Below are positions 44,373 through 53,831 of a stretch of 64,000 nucleotides of DNA, piece after piece. Source of the DNA: Arcobacteraceae bacterium (lineage in GTDB: Bacteria; Campylobacterota; Campylobacteria; Campylobacterales; Arcobacteraceae); contig JAIOSF010000023.1 of assembly GCA_021107755.1 (NCBI GenBank), positions 124,001 to 188,000 on the forward strand. Direction: 5' to 3'. The translations under genes and the position numbers were made by a program. Numbering within the stretch: position 1 is the stretch's first letter; each line of letters opens with the position of its first letter. A model generated the notes under the pieces. That model ran no database searches and had not been told where the DNA came from. It saw only the letters and a list, made by a program, of their open reading frames with translations.

Positions 44373-45080
44373 ATGGCTTGCGATACAGGTGCAAAACCAA
44401 TAGAAGAAGTTGAAACAATAGTTTCTAATAACAATGATAATAATACAGAAAAAAAGGAAAAAAATATGAGTTCAAGTTTAGTTTTAAGAAAAGCTCCAGA
44501 GTTTAAAATGGATGCGTACAACGCAAAAACAGGTCACTATCAAGAAGTATCAAGTGAAGATTACAAAGGGAAATGGACTGTTGTATGTTTTTACCCAGCA
44601 GATTTTACATTTGTTTGTCCAACTGAGATTGCAGCAATGAATGCAAAATACGATGAGTTCCAAGAACTTGGTGTTGAGATACTAGCTGTATCTACTGATA
44701 CAAAATTTTCTCACAAAAGATTTGTTGAAACTGAGCCATTATTAAAAGGGTTACAACTTACAATTGGTGCAGATACTACAGGTGCAGTTAGTCGAGCTTT
44801 TGGTGTTATGATTGAAGAAGAAGGTATAGCACTTAGAGGAAGATTCTTAATCAATCCAGAAGGTACAGTAGTAGCTCAAGAGGTACAAGCTCCAATGGTA
44901 GGGAGAAATGTACATGAATTTTTAAGACAAGTTAGAGCTTGGCAACATGCAGAAAAAACAGGTGAAGTTTGTCCAGCAGGATGGGTTCCAGGTAAAAAAA
45001 CACTTCCAGTAAATACAGATGTTGAACAAATGACTGGTAGAGTTGGAGATTATATCACTATTGAAGAGATTATGTCATAA
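44373..45080 (+). CDS. 2-Cys peroxiredoxin (AhpC/Tsa type) with N-terminal extension
   Basis: This 235-residue 2-Cys peroxiredoxin reduces H2O2 and organic peroxides. The peroxidatic Cys lies in FVCPTEI and the resolving Cys in GEVCPAGW. The core begins at SSLVLRKAPEF, so the first about 31 residues (MACDTGAKPIEEVETIVSNN onward) are an extension rich in Asn/Glu. Either the ATG at 44373 (AAAGGAAA upstream) or one at 44466 (AAAGGAAAAA upstream) may be used; both have good ribosome sites. The C-terminus (YITIEEIMS) lacks an obvious YF tail. A PerR-like palindrome lies upstream and a terminator downstream. Confidence 0.92.
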   Translation: MACDTGAKPIEEVETIVSNNNDNNTEKKEKNMSSSLVLRKAPEFKMDAYNAKTGHYQEVSSEDYKGKWTVVCFYPADFTFVCPTEIAAMNAKYDEFQELGVEILAVSTDTKFSHKRFVETEPLLKGLQLTIGADTTGAVSRAFGVMIEEEGIALRGRFLINPEGTVVAQEVQAPMVGRNVHEFLRQVRAWQHAEKTGEVCPAGWVPGKKTLPVNTDVEQMTGRVGDYITIEEIMS

Positions 45081-45110
45081 TAACTTTTATAAATTAAAAA
45101 TCTAAAATGT

Positions 45111-45136
45111 GGGGAATAATTTTATTCCCCTTTTTT
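45111..45136 (+). terminator. Intrinsic terminator after peroxiredoxin
   Basis: GGGGAAT (45111-45117) pairs with ATTCCCC (45124-45130), followed by TTTTTT. It starts 30 bases after the stop codon and is a clear intrinsic terminator. Confidence 0.9.
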
Positions 45137-45209
45137 ATTATTCAAATAATCTTACCTAGTAATTCTTACTATTTATTTTTTTTTAATTATTATTCCCATA
45201 TACTTCATT

Positions 45210-45228
45210 AAGGATAATTTTTTTCCAT
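45210..45228. promoter_or_regulatory. PerR-like site before katA
   Basis: AAGGATAATTTTTTTCCAT matches 16 of 19 positions of the palindrome before the peroxiredoxin gene, 20 bases upstream of the katA start. Confidence 0.6.
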
Positions 45229-45248
45229 TAAAACTACAGGAGACAATA

Positions 45249-46679
45249 ATGAAAATTCAAATGACAACAAGTGCAGGGAACCCGATAGCAGATAACCAAA
45301 ACTCATTAAGTGCAGGAGCAAGAGGACCATTGCTACTGCAAGACTATCAACTTATTGAAAAGTTAGCGCACCAAAATAGAGAGAGAATTCCTGAACGAGT
45401 TGTTCATGCAAAAGGAAGTGGTGCTTTTGGTACACTTACAATTACACATGATATAAGTAAATACACAAAAGCTAAAGTATTACAAAAAAGTGAACAAACA
45501 CCTATGCTTATTCGTATCTCAACAGTTGCAGGTGAAAAAGGTGCAGCAGATGCTGAAAGGGATGTACGAGGCTTTGCTATAAAGTTTTATACGCAAGAGG
45601 GAAACTGGGATTTAGTGGGAAATAATACTCCTGTTTTCTTTATCAAAGATCCTCTTAAATTTCCAGATTTTATACATACACAAAAAAGGCATCCTAGAAC
45701 AAATATGAGAAGTGCTAAAGCTATGTGGGATTTTTGGTCACTAAGCCCTGAGTCACTTCACCAACTTACTATTTTAATGTCTGATCGTGGTATTCCAAAA
45801 ACATTAAGAAATATGAATGGTTATGGTTCACATACCTATAGTTTAATCAATGCAAACAACGAAAGATTTTGGGTAAAATTTCACTTTAAAACTCAACAAG
45901 GTATAGAAACTCTTACAAATAGTGAAGCAGAGGCTATCATAGCTAAAGATAGAGAAAGTTCACAAAGAGACTTATATGAATCAATAGAAAAAGGTAATTT
46001 TCCTAAATGGAATTTTCAAATTCAAATTATGACTGAAGAGGAGGCAAAAAATGCATCTTTTAATCCTTTTGACCTAACAAAAGTATGGCCACATAAAGAT
46101 TATCCAATGATTGATGTTGGAGTAATGGAGCTTAATAAAAATCCTGAACATTATTTTGCACAAATAGAACAAGCAGCATTTAGTCCATCAAATGTTGTAC
46201 CAGGTATTAGCTGGTCTCCTGATAAAATGCTTCAAGCTAGAGTTTTCTCGTATGCTGATGCACACAGATATAGAGTAGGCACACACTATGAGATGCTTCC
46301 TGTAAATCGACCTTTAAATGATGTAAATACTTATCATGCTGATGGTCCTATGAGACTTGATGAGCCTATAGGAACAGATGCTTATTATGAACCAAATAGT
46401 TTTAATGGACCAGTTGAGAATAAAGAATATTTAGAACCTCCTTTTCCTGTCGATGGAGAAGCAGATAGATATTCGCACCTTGAAGATAGTGATGATCACT
46501 ACTCACAAGTAACTGCATTATTTAACATTATGAACCAGAATCAAAAAGAGCAACTTTTTAGTAATATAGCAGCTGCTATGGAGGGAGTACCTTTAGATAT
46601 TATAAATAGACAAATAGCTTTATTTGAAAAAGTACATACTGATTATGCTTCTGGAGTGAAAAAAGCTTTAGGACTATAA
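45249..46679 (+). CDS. katA: Monofunctional haem catalase KatA
   Basis: This 476-residue clade-3-size catalase disproportionates H2O2. The distal His is in [12 protein letters not shown], the active-site Asn in [11 protein letters not shown], and the proximal haem Tyr in the signature [14 protein letters not shown] (about residues 330-343). No signal peptide, so cytoplasmic. A good ribosome site (ACAGGAGACAATA) precedes the ATG. It is followed one base later by an ankyrin-repeat gene, as in Campylobacter katA loci, where the ankyrin protein supports haem loading. A PerR-like site lies just upstream. Confidence 0.96.
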   Translation: MKIQMTTSAGNPIADNQNSLSAGARGPLLLQDYQLIEKLAHQNRERIPERVVHAKGSGAFGTLTITHDISKYTKAKVLQKSEQTPMLIRISTVAGEKGAADAERDVRGFAIKFYTQEGNWDLVGNNTPVFFIKDPLKFPDFIHTQKRHPRTNMRSAKAMWDFWSLSPESLHQLTILMSDRGIPKTLRNMNGYGSHTYSLINANNERFWVKFHFKTQQGIETLTNSEAEAIIAKDRESSQRDLYESIEKGNFPKWNFQIQIMTEEEAKNASFNPFDLTKVWPHKDYPMIDVGVMELNKNPEHYFAQIEQAAFSPSNVVPGISWSPDKMLQARVFSYADAHRYRVGTHYEMLPVNRPLNDVNTYHADGPMRLDEPIGTDAYYEPNSFNGPVENKEYLEPPFPVDGEADRYSHLEDSDDHYSQVTALFNIMNQNQKEQLFSNIAAAMEGVPLDIINRQIALFEKVHTDYASGVKKALGL

Positions 46680-46680
46680 T

Positions 46681-47184
46681 ATGAATACCATATCAGTTAC
46701 AAAAGAGGAAGAGCATAGATTCTTAGAACTTCAGCTTTTAGCAATAGAATCTGCAAGAGCAAATGATACTGAGTTATTAAAAAGTATGTTAGAGGCAGGA
46801 TTTAATGCAAACTTACAAGATGAAAAAGGAAACAGCCTTTTAATGTTAGCAACTTATAATGGAAGTTTTGAGACATCAAAACTTTTACTAGAATTTGGAG
46901 CTCTCGTTGATAAAAGAAATGATAGAGGACAAACTCCTCTAGGTGGAGTTGCTTTCAAAGGAAATTTTGACATGTTAAAGCTTCTTCTTCAATATGGTGC
47001 AGATATTGATGCGGACAATGGTGGTGGAAAAACAGCACTAATGTTTGCAGCTATGTTTGGACATAAAGAGATAGTTGAATTTCTTATAAAAAAAGGTGCA
47101 GATACCACAAAACAAACTTTTATGGGGCTAAGTGTATATAAACTAGCAAGTATTACAGGTGGAATAAGAAATTTATTTAAATAA
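46681..47184 (+). CDS. Ankyrin-repeat protein, catalase partner
   Basis: This 167-residue soluble protein has about four ankyrin repeats, for example NLQDEKGNSLLMLATYNGS, KRNDRGQTPLGGVAFKG and ADNGGGKTALMFAAMFGHK. It begins one base after the katA stop. In Campylobacter jejuni an ankyrin protein encoded beside katA (Cj1386) is needed for full catalase activity through haem supply, and in Pseudomonas AnkB has a similar link to KatB. The same role is inferred here from gene order. No signal peptide, consistent with cytoplasmic KatA. Confidence 0.9.
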   Translation: MNTISVTKEEEHRFLELQLLAIESARANDTELLKSMLEAGFNANLQDEKGNSLLMLATYNGSFETSKLLLEFGALVDKRNDRGQTPLGGVAFKGNFDMLKLLLQYGADIDADNGGGKTALMFAAMFGHKEIVEFLIKKGADTTKQTFMGLSVYKLASITGGIRNLFK

Positions 47185-47213
47185 AATTAAATTTTTCTTA
47201 ATATTTTTAATTT

Positions 47214-47232
47214 AATAATAATAATTATCCTT
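47214..47232. promoter_or_regulatory. PerR-like site before cytochrome c peroxidase
   Basis: AATAATAATAATTATCCTT matches 16 of 19 positions of the peroxiredoxin palindrome; the right half is intact and the left half lacks GG. It lies 89 bases before the peroxidase start. Confidence 0.5.
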
Positions 47233-47320
47233 TATTTAGTTTAATTTAAGATTTAGAGGGATATACTTTTATAAGTCTAAAGTATGTTTTAGATAATTCA
47301 AACAAATATAAGGAGTTCCT

Positions 47321-48352
47321 ATGAAAAGAATTAGTGTAGTATTAAGTAGTTTATTGTTAACTGCGACAAGTGTATTTGCAACAAGTGATACAAATCTCAT
47401 CAAAATAGCAAAAGACAATGGTCTTAAATCTATTCCTCAAAGTAAATTAGAGGTATTAAAACTGGTTGATAATCCAAAGAATCCAATTACAGACTGTAAA
47501 GTGGAGTTAGGGAAAAAATTATATTTTGACCCAAGACTATCAAAAAGTAATCTAATCTCATGTAATACATGTCATAATCTTGCAATGGGTGGAGATGATG
47601 ATGTTGGTGCTGCTATTGGTCATAAATGGACAGCAAATCCACATCATTTAAACTCTCCAACAGTTTATAACTCGGTATTAAATGCTGTACAATTTTGGGA
47701 TGGTAGAGATCCACACTTAGAAGCTCAAGCTCAAGGTCCAATTCAAGCAGGTCCAGAGATGGCAGCACCAGCTGACTTAGTTTTAGAAAAAGTTACTTCT
47801 ATGCCTGAATATGTTGCTGAATTTAAAAAAGCATATGGCGATGATGTAAAAATTACATTCCCACTTATTGCAGATACTATTGCTGTATTTGAAAGAACAC
47901 TTATTACACCATCTAGATATGATGCATTTTTAAATGGTAATGTAGATGCATTAACAGCTGCTGAGAAAACGGGTCTTAAAGTGTTTATAGATAAAGGTTG
48001 TACTGCTTGTCATACTGACATAGGTATTGGTGGTACTATGCAACCATTCCAAATCCATGCAAACTATTCTTATGCAAAAGGTGACTTCAAAGGGAATAAA
48101 GATGGTATGGTAAAAACTCCAACATTAAGAAATATTGAAGAAACAGCTCCATATTTTCATAATGGAAATGTATGGTCTTTAAAAGATGCGGTTAAAGAGA
48201 TGGGTTCTACTCAATTAGGTATCAATATATCTGATAAAGAGAGTGAGCAAATTGTAACATTCTTAAAATCTCTTACAGGGAAAAAACCAACGATTATATA
48301 TCCAGTTTTACCAACACTATCTGATAAAACTCCTAAACCTCAATTCGACTAG
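47321..48352 (+). CDS. Diheme cytochrome c peroxidase
   Basis: This 343-residue periplasmic cytochrome c peroxidase of the classical Ccp type has a signal peptide ending VFA-TSD. The first haem is in SCNTCHNLAMGG (near 84), the second in CTACH (near 227). VFERTLITPSRYDAFLNG and TPTLRNIEETAPYFHNG are typical of the family. It reduces H2O2 with electrons from cytochrome c. AAGGAGTTCCT precedes the ATG. A PerR-like half site lies upstream and a hairpin downstream. The window also has a longer relative in the imelysin operon. Confidence 0.95.
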   Translation: MKRISVVLSSLLLTATSVFATSDTNLIKIAKDNGLKSIPQSKLEVLKLVDNPKNPITDCKVELGKKLYFDPRLSKSNLISCNTCHNLAMGGDDDVGAAIGHKWTANPHHLNSPTVYNSVLNAVQFWDGRDPHLEAQAQGPIQAGPEMAAPADLVLEKVTSMPEYVAEFKKAYGDDVKITFPLIADTIAVFERTLITPSRYDAFLNGNVDALTAAEKTGLKVFIDKGCTACHTDIGIGGTMQPFQIHANYSYAKGDFKGNKDGMVKTPTLRNIEETAPYFHNGNVWSLKDAVKEMGSTQLGINISDKESEQIVTFLKSLTGKKPTIIYPVLPTLSDKTPKPQFD

Positions 48353-48361
48353 AATATATAA

Positions 48362-48387
48362 TTAACCAAAGGTCTTCCTTTGGTTAA
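48362..48387. terminator. Hairpin after cytochrome c peroxidase
   Basis: TTAACCAAAGG and CCTTTGGTTAA make a perfect 11-bp stem with a TCTT loop. No T run follows, so it is either a weak terminator or a transcript-end stabiliser. Confidence 0.6.
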
Positions 48388-48408
48388 AACATAAAAAAGG
48401 ATATAATA

Positions 48409-48585
48409 ATGAAAACAAAATTATTTAACTTATTCATTGTATTTACTGTAGCTACTTTATTTATTGGTTGTACTACAAGTAATAATTCAATTTCTAAAAC
48501 AAAAGACAGCTATTCTCCAAATATGAGTTCAAAACAAGTTGAGACTCAAATGAAATGGAAATACTGTGAGCAAAAAGCTTACTAA
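48409..48585 (+). CDS. Small lipoprotein
   Basis: A 58-residue protein begins at the ATG at 48409 after AAAAAAGGATATAATA. It has an N-terminal hydrophobic signal with a lipobox (ATLFIGC, Cys21). The mature 38 residues are polar, with a second Cys near the end (WKYCEQKAY). It lies 22 bases after the peroxidase hairpin and could be co-expressed. The signal and lipobox make it convincing despite its size. Function unknown. Confidence 0.7.
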   Translation: MKTKLFNLFIVFTVATLFIGCTTSNNSISKTKDSYSPNMSSKQVETQMKWKYCEQKAY

Positions 48586-48693
48586 TAAACTTTGTATGAA
48601 TATATTTTTTAATATATTTATACAGTTTTATTTATAACAACTCACAAATAACAATATCATATTTAGTAACTTCTAGATATAATCTCTACTAAC

Positions 48694-49170
48694 ATGATAC
48701 GAAAAAAATTAAAAAATACTCATAAACATAAAACTATTCAAGCATTTTTAGAAAAATATAAAGTTCCAAAAGAATTTATAGCAACAACTAGAAAAATGGT
48801 AAGTCGTGGTGTCTCTATTGGCTTATTTATAGCTATGATACCTATGCCTTTTCAGATGCTAGCAGTACTAGTTATAACACCTTTTTTTAGATTTAATGTT
48901 CCTGTTGCTCTTATTATGTGTTGGGTAACAAATCCCTTTACTATGCCATTTATCTATTATGTAGAATATCTTACAGGAAGTCTTTTTTTAGGTTCAGAGG
49001 TTCAAAAAGTAGAGATGACATTAGATTGGTTTCAAACTAATCTACAAAATATTATTTTCCCTTTATATTTAGGTGCTTTTTTTTACTCTATTGTTCTTTC
49101 TTGGCTTGCATACTATTCTTTAATCCATTTATGGAAACAATCTGTCCATAAAGATAGAAAAAAACTTTAG
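48694..49170 (+). CDS. DUF2062 membrane protein
   Basis: This 158-residue DUF2062 protein has a short basic N-terminus, then the family core KMVSRGVSIGLFIAMIPMPFQML and CWVTNPFTMPFIYYVEYLTG, with about three membrane helices and a basic tail. The family has no firmly known function; members occur beside polysaccharide or envelope genes. It stands alone between the small lipoprotein and the convergent Kef-type antiporter, whose stop codon overlaps its last four bases. Confidence 0.85.
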   Translation: MIRKKLKNTHKHKTIQAFLEKYKVPKEFIATTRKMVSRGVSIGLFIAMIPMPFQMLAVLVITPFFRFNVPVALIMCWVTNPFTMPFIYYVEYLTGSLFLGSEVQKVEMTLDWFQTNLQNIIFPLYLGAFFYSIVLSWLAYYSLIHLWKQSVHKDRKKL

Positions 49171-50780
49171 TTTTTTTCTACTTGATTTTGTAAAATTAAT
49201 TCATTTACTTGATTACTTGCTAATATATTTTCAATAACAATTGTATTTATCCCCAATGCTCTTATTTCAGCTTGTTGTGCACTTGTATGAATCTTTACAA
49301 TAATTTTATGACTATCAACATATTTTTGTAATGTCTCACATACCCCGTATAGTTTTTTAGGATTGTCTATAGCTACTATTACATTTTGTGCTTTAGAGAT
49401 ATTTGTACTTTTTAAAATCTCTTTACTAGTTGCATTTCCAAATACTATTGGTTCGTCATTTTCTTTTGCTTTATGATAAGTTTCTATATTGTTTTCTATT
49501 GCAATATAAAGTTGCCCATTATCCTTTAATGCACTTGCTATATTTCTTCCAAATTCACCAAATCCAAGTATAACGATATGTCCACTTAATGCTGCAGACT
49601 CAATCAATATATCCTCTTCTATATTTTTTCTACCAATAAGATCTGCAAGAGATGAAAGATTTTTCAAAATAATTGGAGTTATAATCATAGATATTACAAT
49701 AGTAACAATCATAACTTGACCGTAAGGTGGTCCTATGAGACCATTTGAACGAGCTAATTCCAATAATGCTAGAGAAAACTCTCCAACTTGAACTAAACTT
49801 AATGCAGTTTTTATAGAGATTCGTCTACTCTCTCTAAGTTTTACTATGAAAAAAATTATTAAAAATTTCAATATGATAATAGCTACTAATAATGCAAAGA
49901 TTATATGAATATAATTAAAAATAATAGAAAAATCTATCTGCATCCCCACTGTGATAAAAAAGATTCCTAATAATATATCTCTAAAAGGGATTAGATCAGC
50001 TTCTGCTTGATGTTTATATTTTGTTTCTGCGATAAGCATACCAGCAATAAAAGCTCCTAAAGAATATGAAAAGCCTAAAACATGTGCTAAATAAGATGCT
50101 CCTATAGCTAAAAAGAGTATCGTTGTAATAAAAAGTTCATCTGAGTTAGTTCTCACTATTTGTGTAAAAAATGGTTCTAGTAAATATTTTCCAATAACTC
50201 CTAATAGTACCAATAACAATAAAGCACTTAAACCCATATTTAATAATACTGTTGATATTTCACCTTGATTATCATTGCTCATAAATCCAATTATTAATAA
50301 AATAGGGATAACTGCAATATCTTGCATAATTAATATACCTAAACTTCTTTGACCATATCGTTTAGTTATTTCACTTGTTTCATTGAATGTTTTTAATACA
50401 ATTGCAGTTGAAGATAAAGCAATTGCAAGAGAGATAATGAAAGATGTTTTTTGTGCTATATCAAAAATATAATATGCCATAAGGTATACAATAAGTGAAG
50501 TGATAACTATTTGTAATGTTCCAGCTACGAATACTTCGTATTTCATCTTTTTAAGATGTTCAATTGAAAATTCTAATCCAATAGTAAACATCAAGAATAC
50601 AACACCAAATTCAGCTATCTCTTTAAGCTCATGATTATGAACTGCTTCATGAAGTCCAAAACCATAAGCAATAATAGTACCCGTAAAAATATATCCAATA
50701 ATAGTGGGGAGATTAAACCTTTTTAAAATTATATTTGCTATTAACGAAATAAATAGCGTTGTAACTATTATAGTTAACAT
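49167..50780 (-). CDS. Kef-type cation:proton antiporter with TrkA-N domain
   Basis: This is a 537-residue CPA2-family antiporter with about 12 helices (1-375) carrying VVFLMFTIGLEFS, ALSSTAIVLKTF and SYSLGAFIAGMLIAETK. A cytoplasmic TrkA-N (RCK) domain follows from about 400 with an intact nucleotide motif GFGEFG. It probably exchanges K+ or Na+ for H+, gated by NAD(H) or glutathione-type signals as in KefB/C. It lies three bases downstream of nhaA on the same strand, so the two form an ion-homeostasis operon. Confidence 0.88.
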   Translation of the reverse strand: MLTIIVTTLFISLIANIILKRFNLPTIIGYIFTGTIIAYGFGLHEAVHNHELKEIAEFGVVFLMFTIGLEFSIEHLKKMKYEVFVAGTLQIVITSLIVYLMAYYIFDIAQKTSFIISLAIALSSTAIVLKTFNETSEITKRYGQRSLGILIMQDIAVIPILLIIGFMSNDNQGEISTVLLNMGLSALLLLVLLGVIGKYLLEPFFTQIVRTNSDELFITTILFLAIGASYLAHVLGFSYSLGAFIAGMLIAETKYKHQAEADLIPFRDILLGIFFITVGMQIDFSIIFNYIHIIFALLVAIIILKFLIIFFIVKLRESRRISIKTALSLVQVGEFSLALLELARSNGLIGPPYGQVMIVTIVISMIITPIILKNLSSLADLIGRKNIEEDILIESAALSGHIVILGFGEFGRNIASALKDNGQLYIAIENNIETYHKAKENDEPIVFGNATSKEILKSTNISKAQNVIVAIDNPKKLYGVCETLQKYVDSHKIIVKIHTSAQQAEIRALGINTIVIENILASNQVNELILQNQVEKN

Positions 50781-50783
50781 ATT

Positions 50784-52073
50784 CTATTTCACTGCCTTTT
50801 TAGACGCTCTATTAATCAGTAAAACACCCATAACACCTGCAATAAATGATGCTATAAAGATACCAAGTTTTACTGCACTAATAATAACTTCATCTGTAAA
50901 TGCAAGATTTGTGATAAATATAGACATTGTAAATCCAATACCAGCTAAAAATCCAACAGCAACAATCTCTTCCCAACTTAAATTATCTGGTTTATGGATG
51001 ATTTTCATTTTTGTTGCAAGATATGTAAAAGCTACAATTCCTATAGGTTTTCCAATAACCAGTCCTAATACAACTCCAAGAACTATTGTAAGATGTTGTG
51101 AAACTCCACTAAAGTCTATTACAACTCCTGCATTTGCAAAAGCAAAAAGTGGCATAATAAAAAATGCACTAAACCCATGAAGTTGATGTTCTAACTTTAC
51201 AAGTGGATTTTGTACTTTATCATATCCATATGCTATGTTTTCAAGAGCATCTATTTGATGGTGATTTAAAACTGGAATATCATCAATATGTTTTTCAAAC
51301 TCATCAATTGCTTTTTTTGAATTAGCAATAAATTTTTCCTCTTCAATTTTAGAACTAATAGGTATAGCAAATGCTAGTAAAACTCCTGCAATTGTTGCAT
51401 GGATACCAATAGCATGAATATATACCCAAAGAGCAATCCCAAGTAGTAGATATGGCCAAAGTGATTTTACACCCTTAAGATTCAGTATCCAAATAAGTGC
51501 ATAGATTAAAATTGCATGTAAAAAATATCCAGCATGAATCTCGCTAGTATATACAGTTGCTACAACTAAAACAGCACCTAAGTCATCAACAACAGCAAGT
51601 GCAACTAAAAATAGTTTTAAAGCAGGACTTACTTTATCTCCTAAAAGAAGTAATATTCCTAAGGCAAAAGCGATATCTGTAGCCATTGGAACACCAAAGC
51701 CCATTGGGTTTGTTGGATTTAATCCCACATAAACAAGTGCAGGTATCACCATACCTCCAATAGCAGCTACTACAGGAAATGAAGCCTTTTTTACTGAACT
51801 AAGTTCCCCTATAAGCATCTCTCGTTTAATTTCAAGTCCAACCATTAAAAAAAATAGTGCCATTAAACCATCATTTATCCACATAGATAAATTCATAGAG
51901 ATATTCATATCTCCCATTGTCACACCTAATGGTGCATGCCATAAGTCATAATATTCTTGTGATAATGATGAATTTGCTACTATTACTGCAAGTATCGTTG
52001 CAGTGAAAAGTAACAATCCACTAAATGCCTCTTTGGATATAAAATCCTGAAATGTCTCAACATATTTTGTCAT
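50784..52073 (-). CDS. nhaA: NhaA Na+/H+ antiporter
   Basis: This is a 429-residue NhaA of the inner membrane. The paired catalytic Asp residues are in VVDDLGAVL (about 168-176) and other family segments are [23 protein letters not shown] and [15 protein letters not shown]. A long hydrophilic insertion (about 250-300, [20 protein letters not shown]) lies between helices and is common in Campylobacterota NhaA. It moves Na+ out in exchange for protons, fitting a marine or saline habitat. The downstream Kef-type gene follows after three bases. Confidence 0.93.
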   Translation of the reverse strand: [429 protein letters not shown]

Positions 52074-52232
52074 ACTGAAGTCCCTTTATTAATTACTAAC
52101 TTTCAGTATTTTATTAAAATTCTATTAAAGTAACATTAACCCACTTTATTAGTAAATCTAAGTTTATATAGTTTGTATAAAATGAATACAACAATTTACA
52201 ATTTATTTTAATTTAGTTTGATACAATAGCAC

Positions 52233-53831
52233 ATGGAAAACATACTTATAGCAATTTTTTTAGCAATATCATTTGCTACAATATTTAATATTATTTTTAA
52301 AAGATATGGTATCTCACATATTATTGGATATATACTCTCTGGTACTATTATTAGTTATATTTTTAATTTCAATGGTATTGATATACACTCACTAGAACTT
52401 ATAGGTGAATTTGGAATAGTATTTTTGATGTTTACTATTGGACTAGAACTTAACTTTGAAAAAATACGAAAAATGAAAGAGATACTTCTTGTAAATGGTT
52501 TTTTACAAGTAACTTTAAGCACCTTAGTAATATTTATCATCTCTTATTTTATTTTTAAACTAGATTTTAATACTTCAATTATCATCTCTCTAGCCTTTTC
52601 ACTCTCTTCTACTGCTATAGTTTTAACTTATCTCAAAGAGTCAAAAGATATACACACACCTTATGGGGAAAAATCTTTAGGAATCTTGATATTTCAAGAT
52701 CTAGCAGTAATACCTATACTTTTACTTATCACTTTTTTAACAAATGATACTTTATCATTAAGTGAGGTTTTATTACAAACATTTTTATCTGCTTTTATAA
52801 TCATCCTTTTTATGTTTACTATTGGAAAAAAAATAGTAAATATCTTGTTGAAGTCTTCAGCATCAAGTGGCTTAGAGGAGCTATTTTTAGGGGCTGTATT
52901 TTCTATTGTTATTGGAGCTTCACTTCTAGCACATGACTTGGGATTTACCTACTCGTTAGGTGCTTTTATAGCTGGTATGATAATTGCTGATACAGGGTAT
53001 AGTGTAAAAGTAGAATCAGATATCTCAAGCTACAAAGATTTACTTTTGGGAGCTTTTTTCTTTAGTGTTGGAACCAAAATAGATGTATTCTACTTTTTAA
53101 ATAATCTTCATATTATTTTTGCAATCTTTGTTGGGGTATTTTTATTTAAAGCGATAGTTATCTATCTTATAATGATAAAAAAATCAGATAAAAATAGTGC
53201 AGTGAAAACAGCACTTGCTTTAGCTAGCGTTGGGGAATTTTCATTTGCTATTTTTGCACTAGCACTTTCAAATCATCTTATCTCTCCTCAAATGGCAAGT
53301 TTTTTGATACTAATAACTGTAATCTCTATGATACTTACACCATTTATTGTGAACAATATTTATAAACTCTCATCTTACTTTGCAAAAGAGTTTTATGAAT
53401 CAGATGTTATTACACCAATTGAGGTAAAAAATCATATTGTAATAGCAGGATTTTCTATGCTTGGAAGAATCGTAGCACAAGAACTAAGTTCAAAAGAGAT
53501 TCCATTTGTTATCATCTCGGACAACTTAAAACATGTATTACTCGCAAGAAAACTAGGATATATGGGATATTTTGGACATCTAGATAAACTGCCTGTTTTA
53601 GAGTCACTAAAAGTAGATGAAGCACGAGCAATTATTATAACTGTATCTAATCCTAAGAGAAAAAGACTTATTAGTGAAGCAGTACTAAATTTTGAACCTA
53701 ATTCAAATATCATTGTAAAAATCGACTCCATAGATGAGAGAAAAGCTCTCAAAGATTTACCAATCAAAAGTTTTGTAGACTCAAATCTTGAAGTTGGAAA
53801 ACTTCTTGTAAGTGAGGCATACCATGACTAA
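52233..53831 (+). CDS. Second Kef-type antiporter with altered nucleotide motif
   Basis: This is a 532-residue CPA2 antiporter, a paralogue of the one at 49167. Membrane features are GIVFLMFTIGLELNFEKI, SLSSTAIVLTYL and TYSLGAFIAGMIIADT. The C-terminal TrkA-N domain starts near 395, where the dinucleotide motif reads GFSMLG, lacking the second Gly (GxGxxG becomes GxSxxG). Nucleotide sensing may thus be lost or changed. It is divergent from nhaA and its end overlaps the GTG upstream of mobA, so the two may be co-transcribed. Confidence 0.86.
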   Translation: MENILIAIFLAISFATIFNIIFKRYGISHIIGYILSGTIISYIFNFNGIDIHSLELIGEFGIVFLMFTIGLELNFEKIRKMKEILLVNGFLQVTLSTLVIFIISYFIFKLDFNTSIIISLAFSLSSTAIVLTYLKESKDIHTPYGEKSLGILIFQDLAVIPILLLITFLTNDTLSLSEVLLQTFLSAFIIILFMFTIGKKIVNILLKSSASSGLEELFLGAVFSIVIGASLLAHDLGFTYSLGAFIAGMIIADTGYSVKVESDISSYKDLLLGAFFFSVGTKIDVFYFLNNLHIIFAIFVGVFLFKAIVIYLIMIKKSDKNSAVKTALALASVGEFSFAIFALALSNHLISPQMASFLILITVISMILTPFIVNNIYKLSSYFAKEFYESDVITPIEVKNHIVIAGFSMLGRIVAQELSSKEIPFVIISDNLKHVLLARKLGYMGYFGHLDKLPVLESLKVDEARAIIITVSNPKRKRLISEAVLNFEPNSNIIVKIDSIDERKALKDLPIKSFVDSNLEVGKLLVSEAYHD

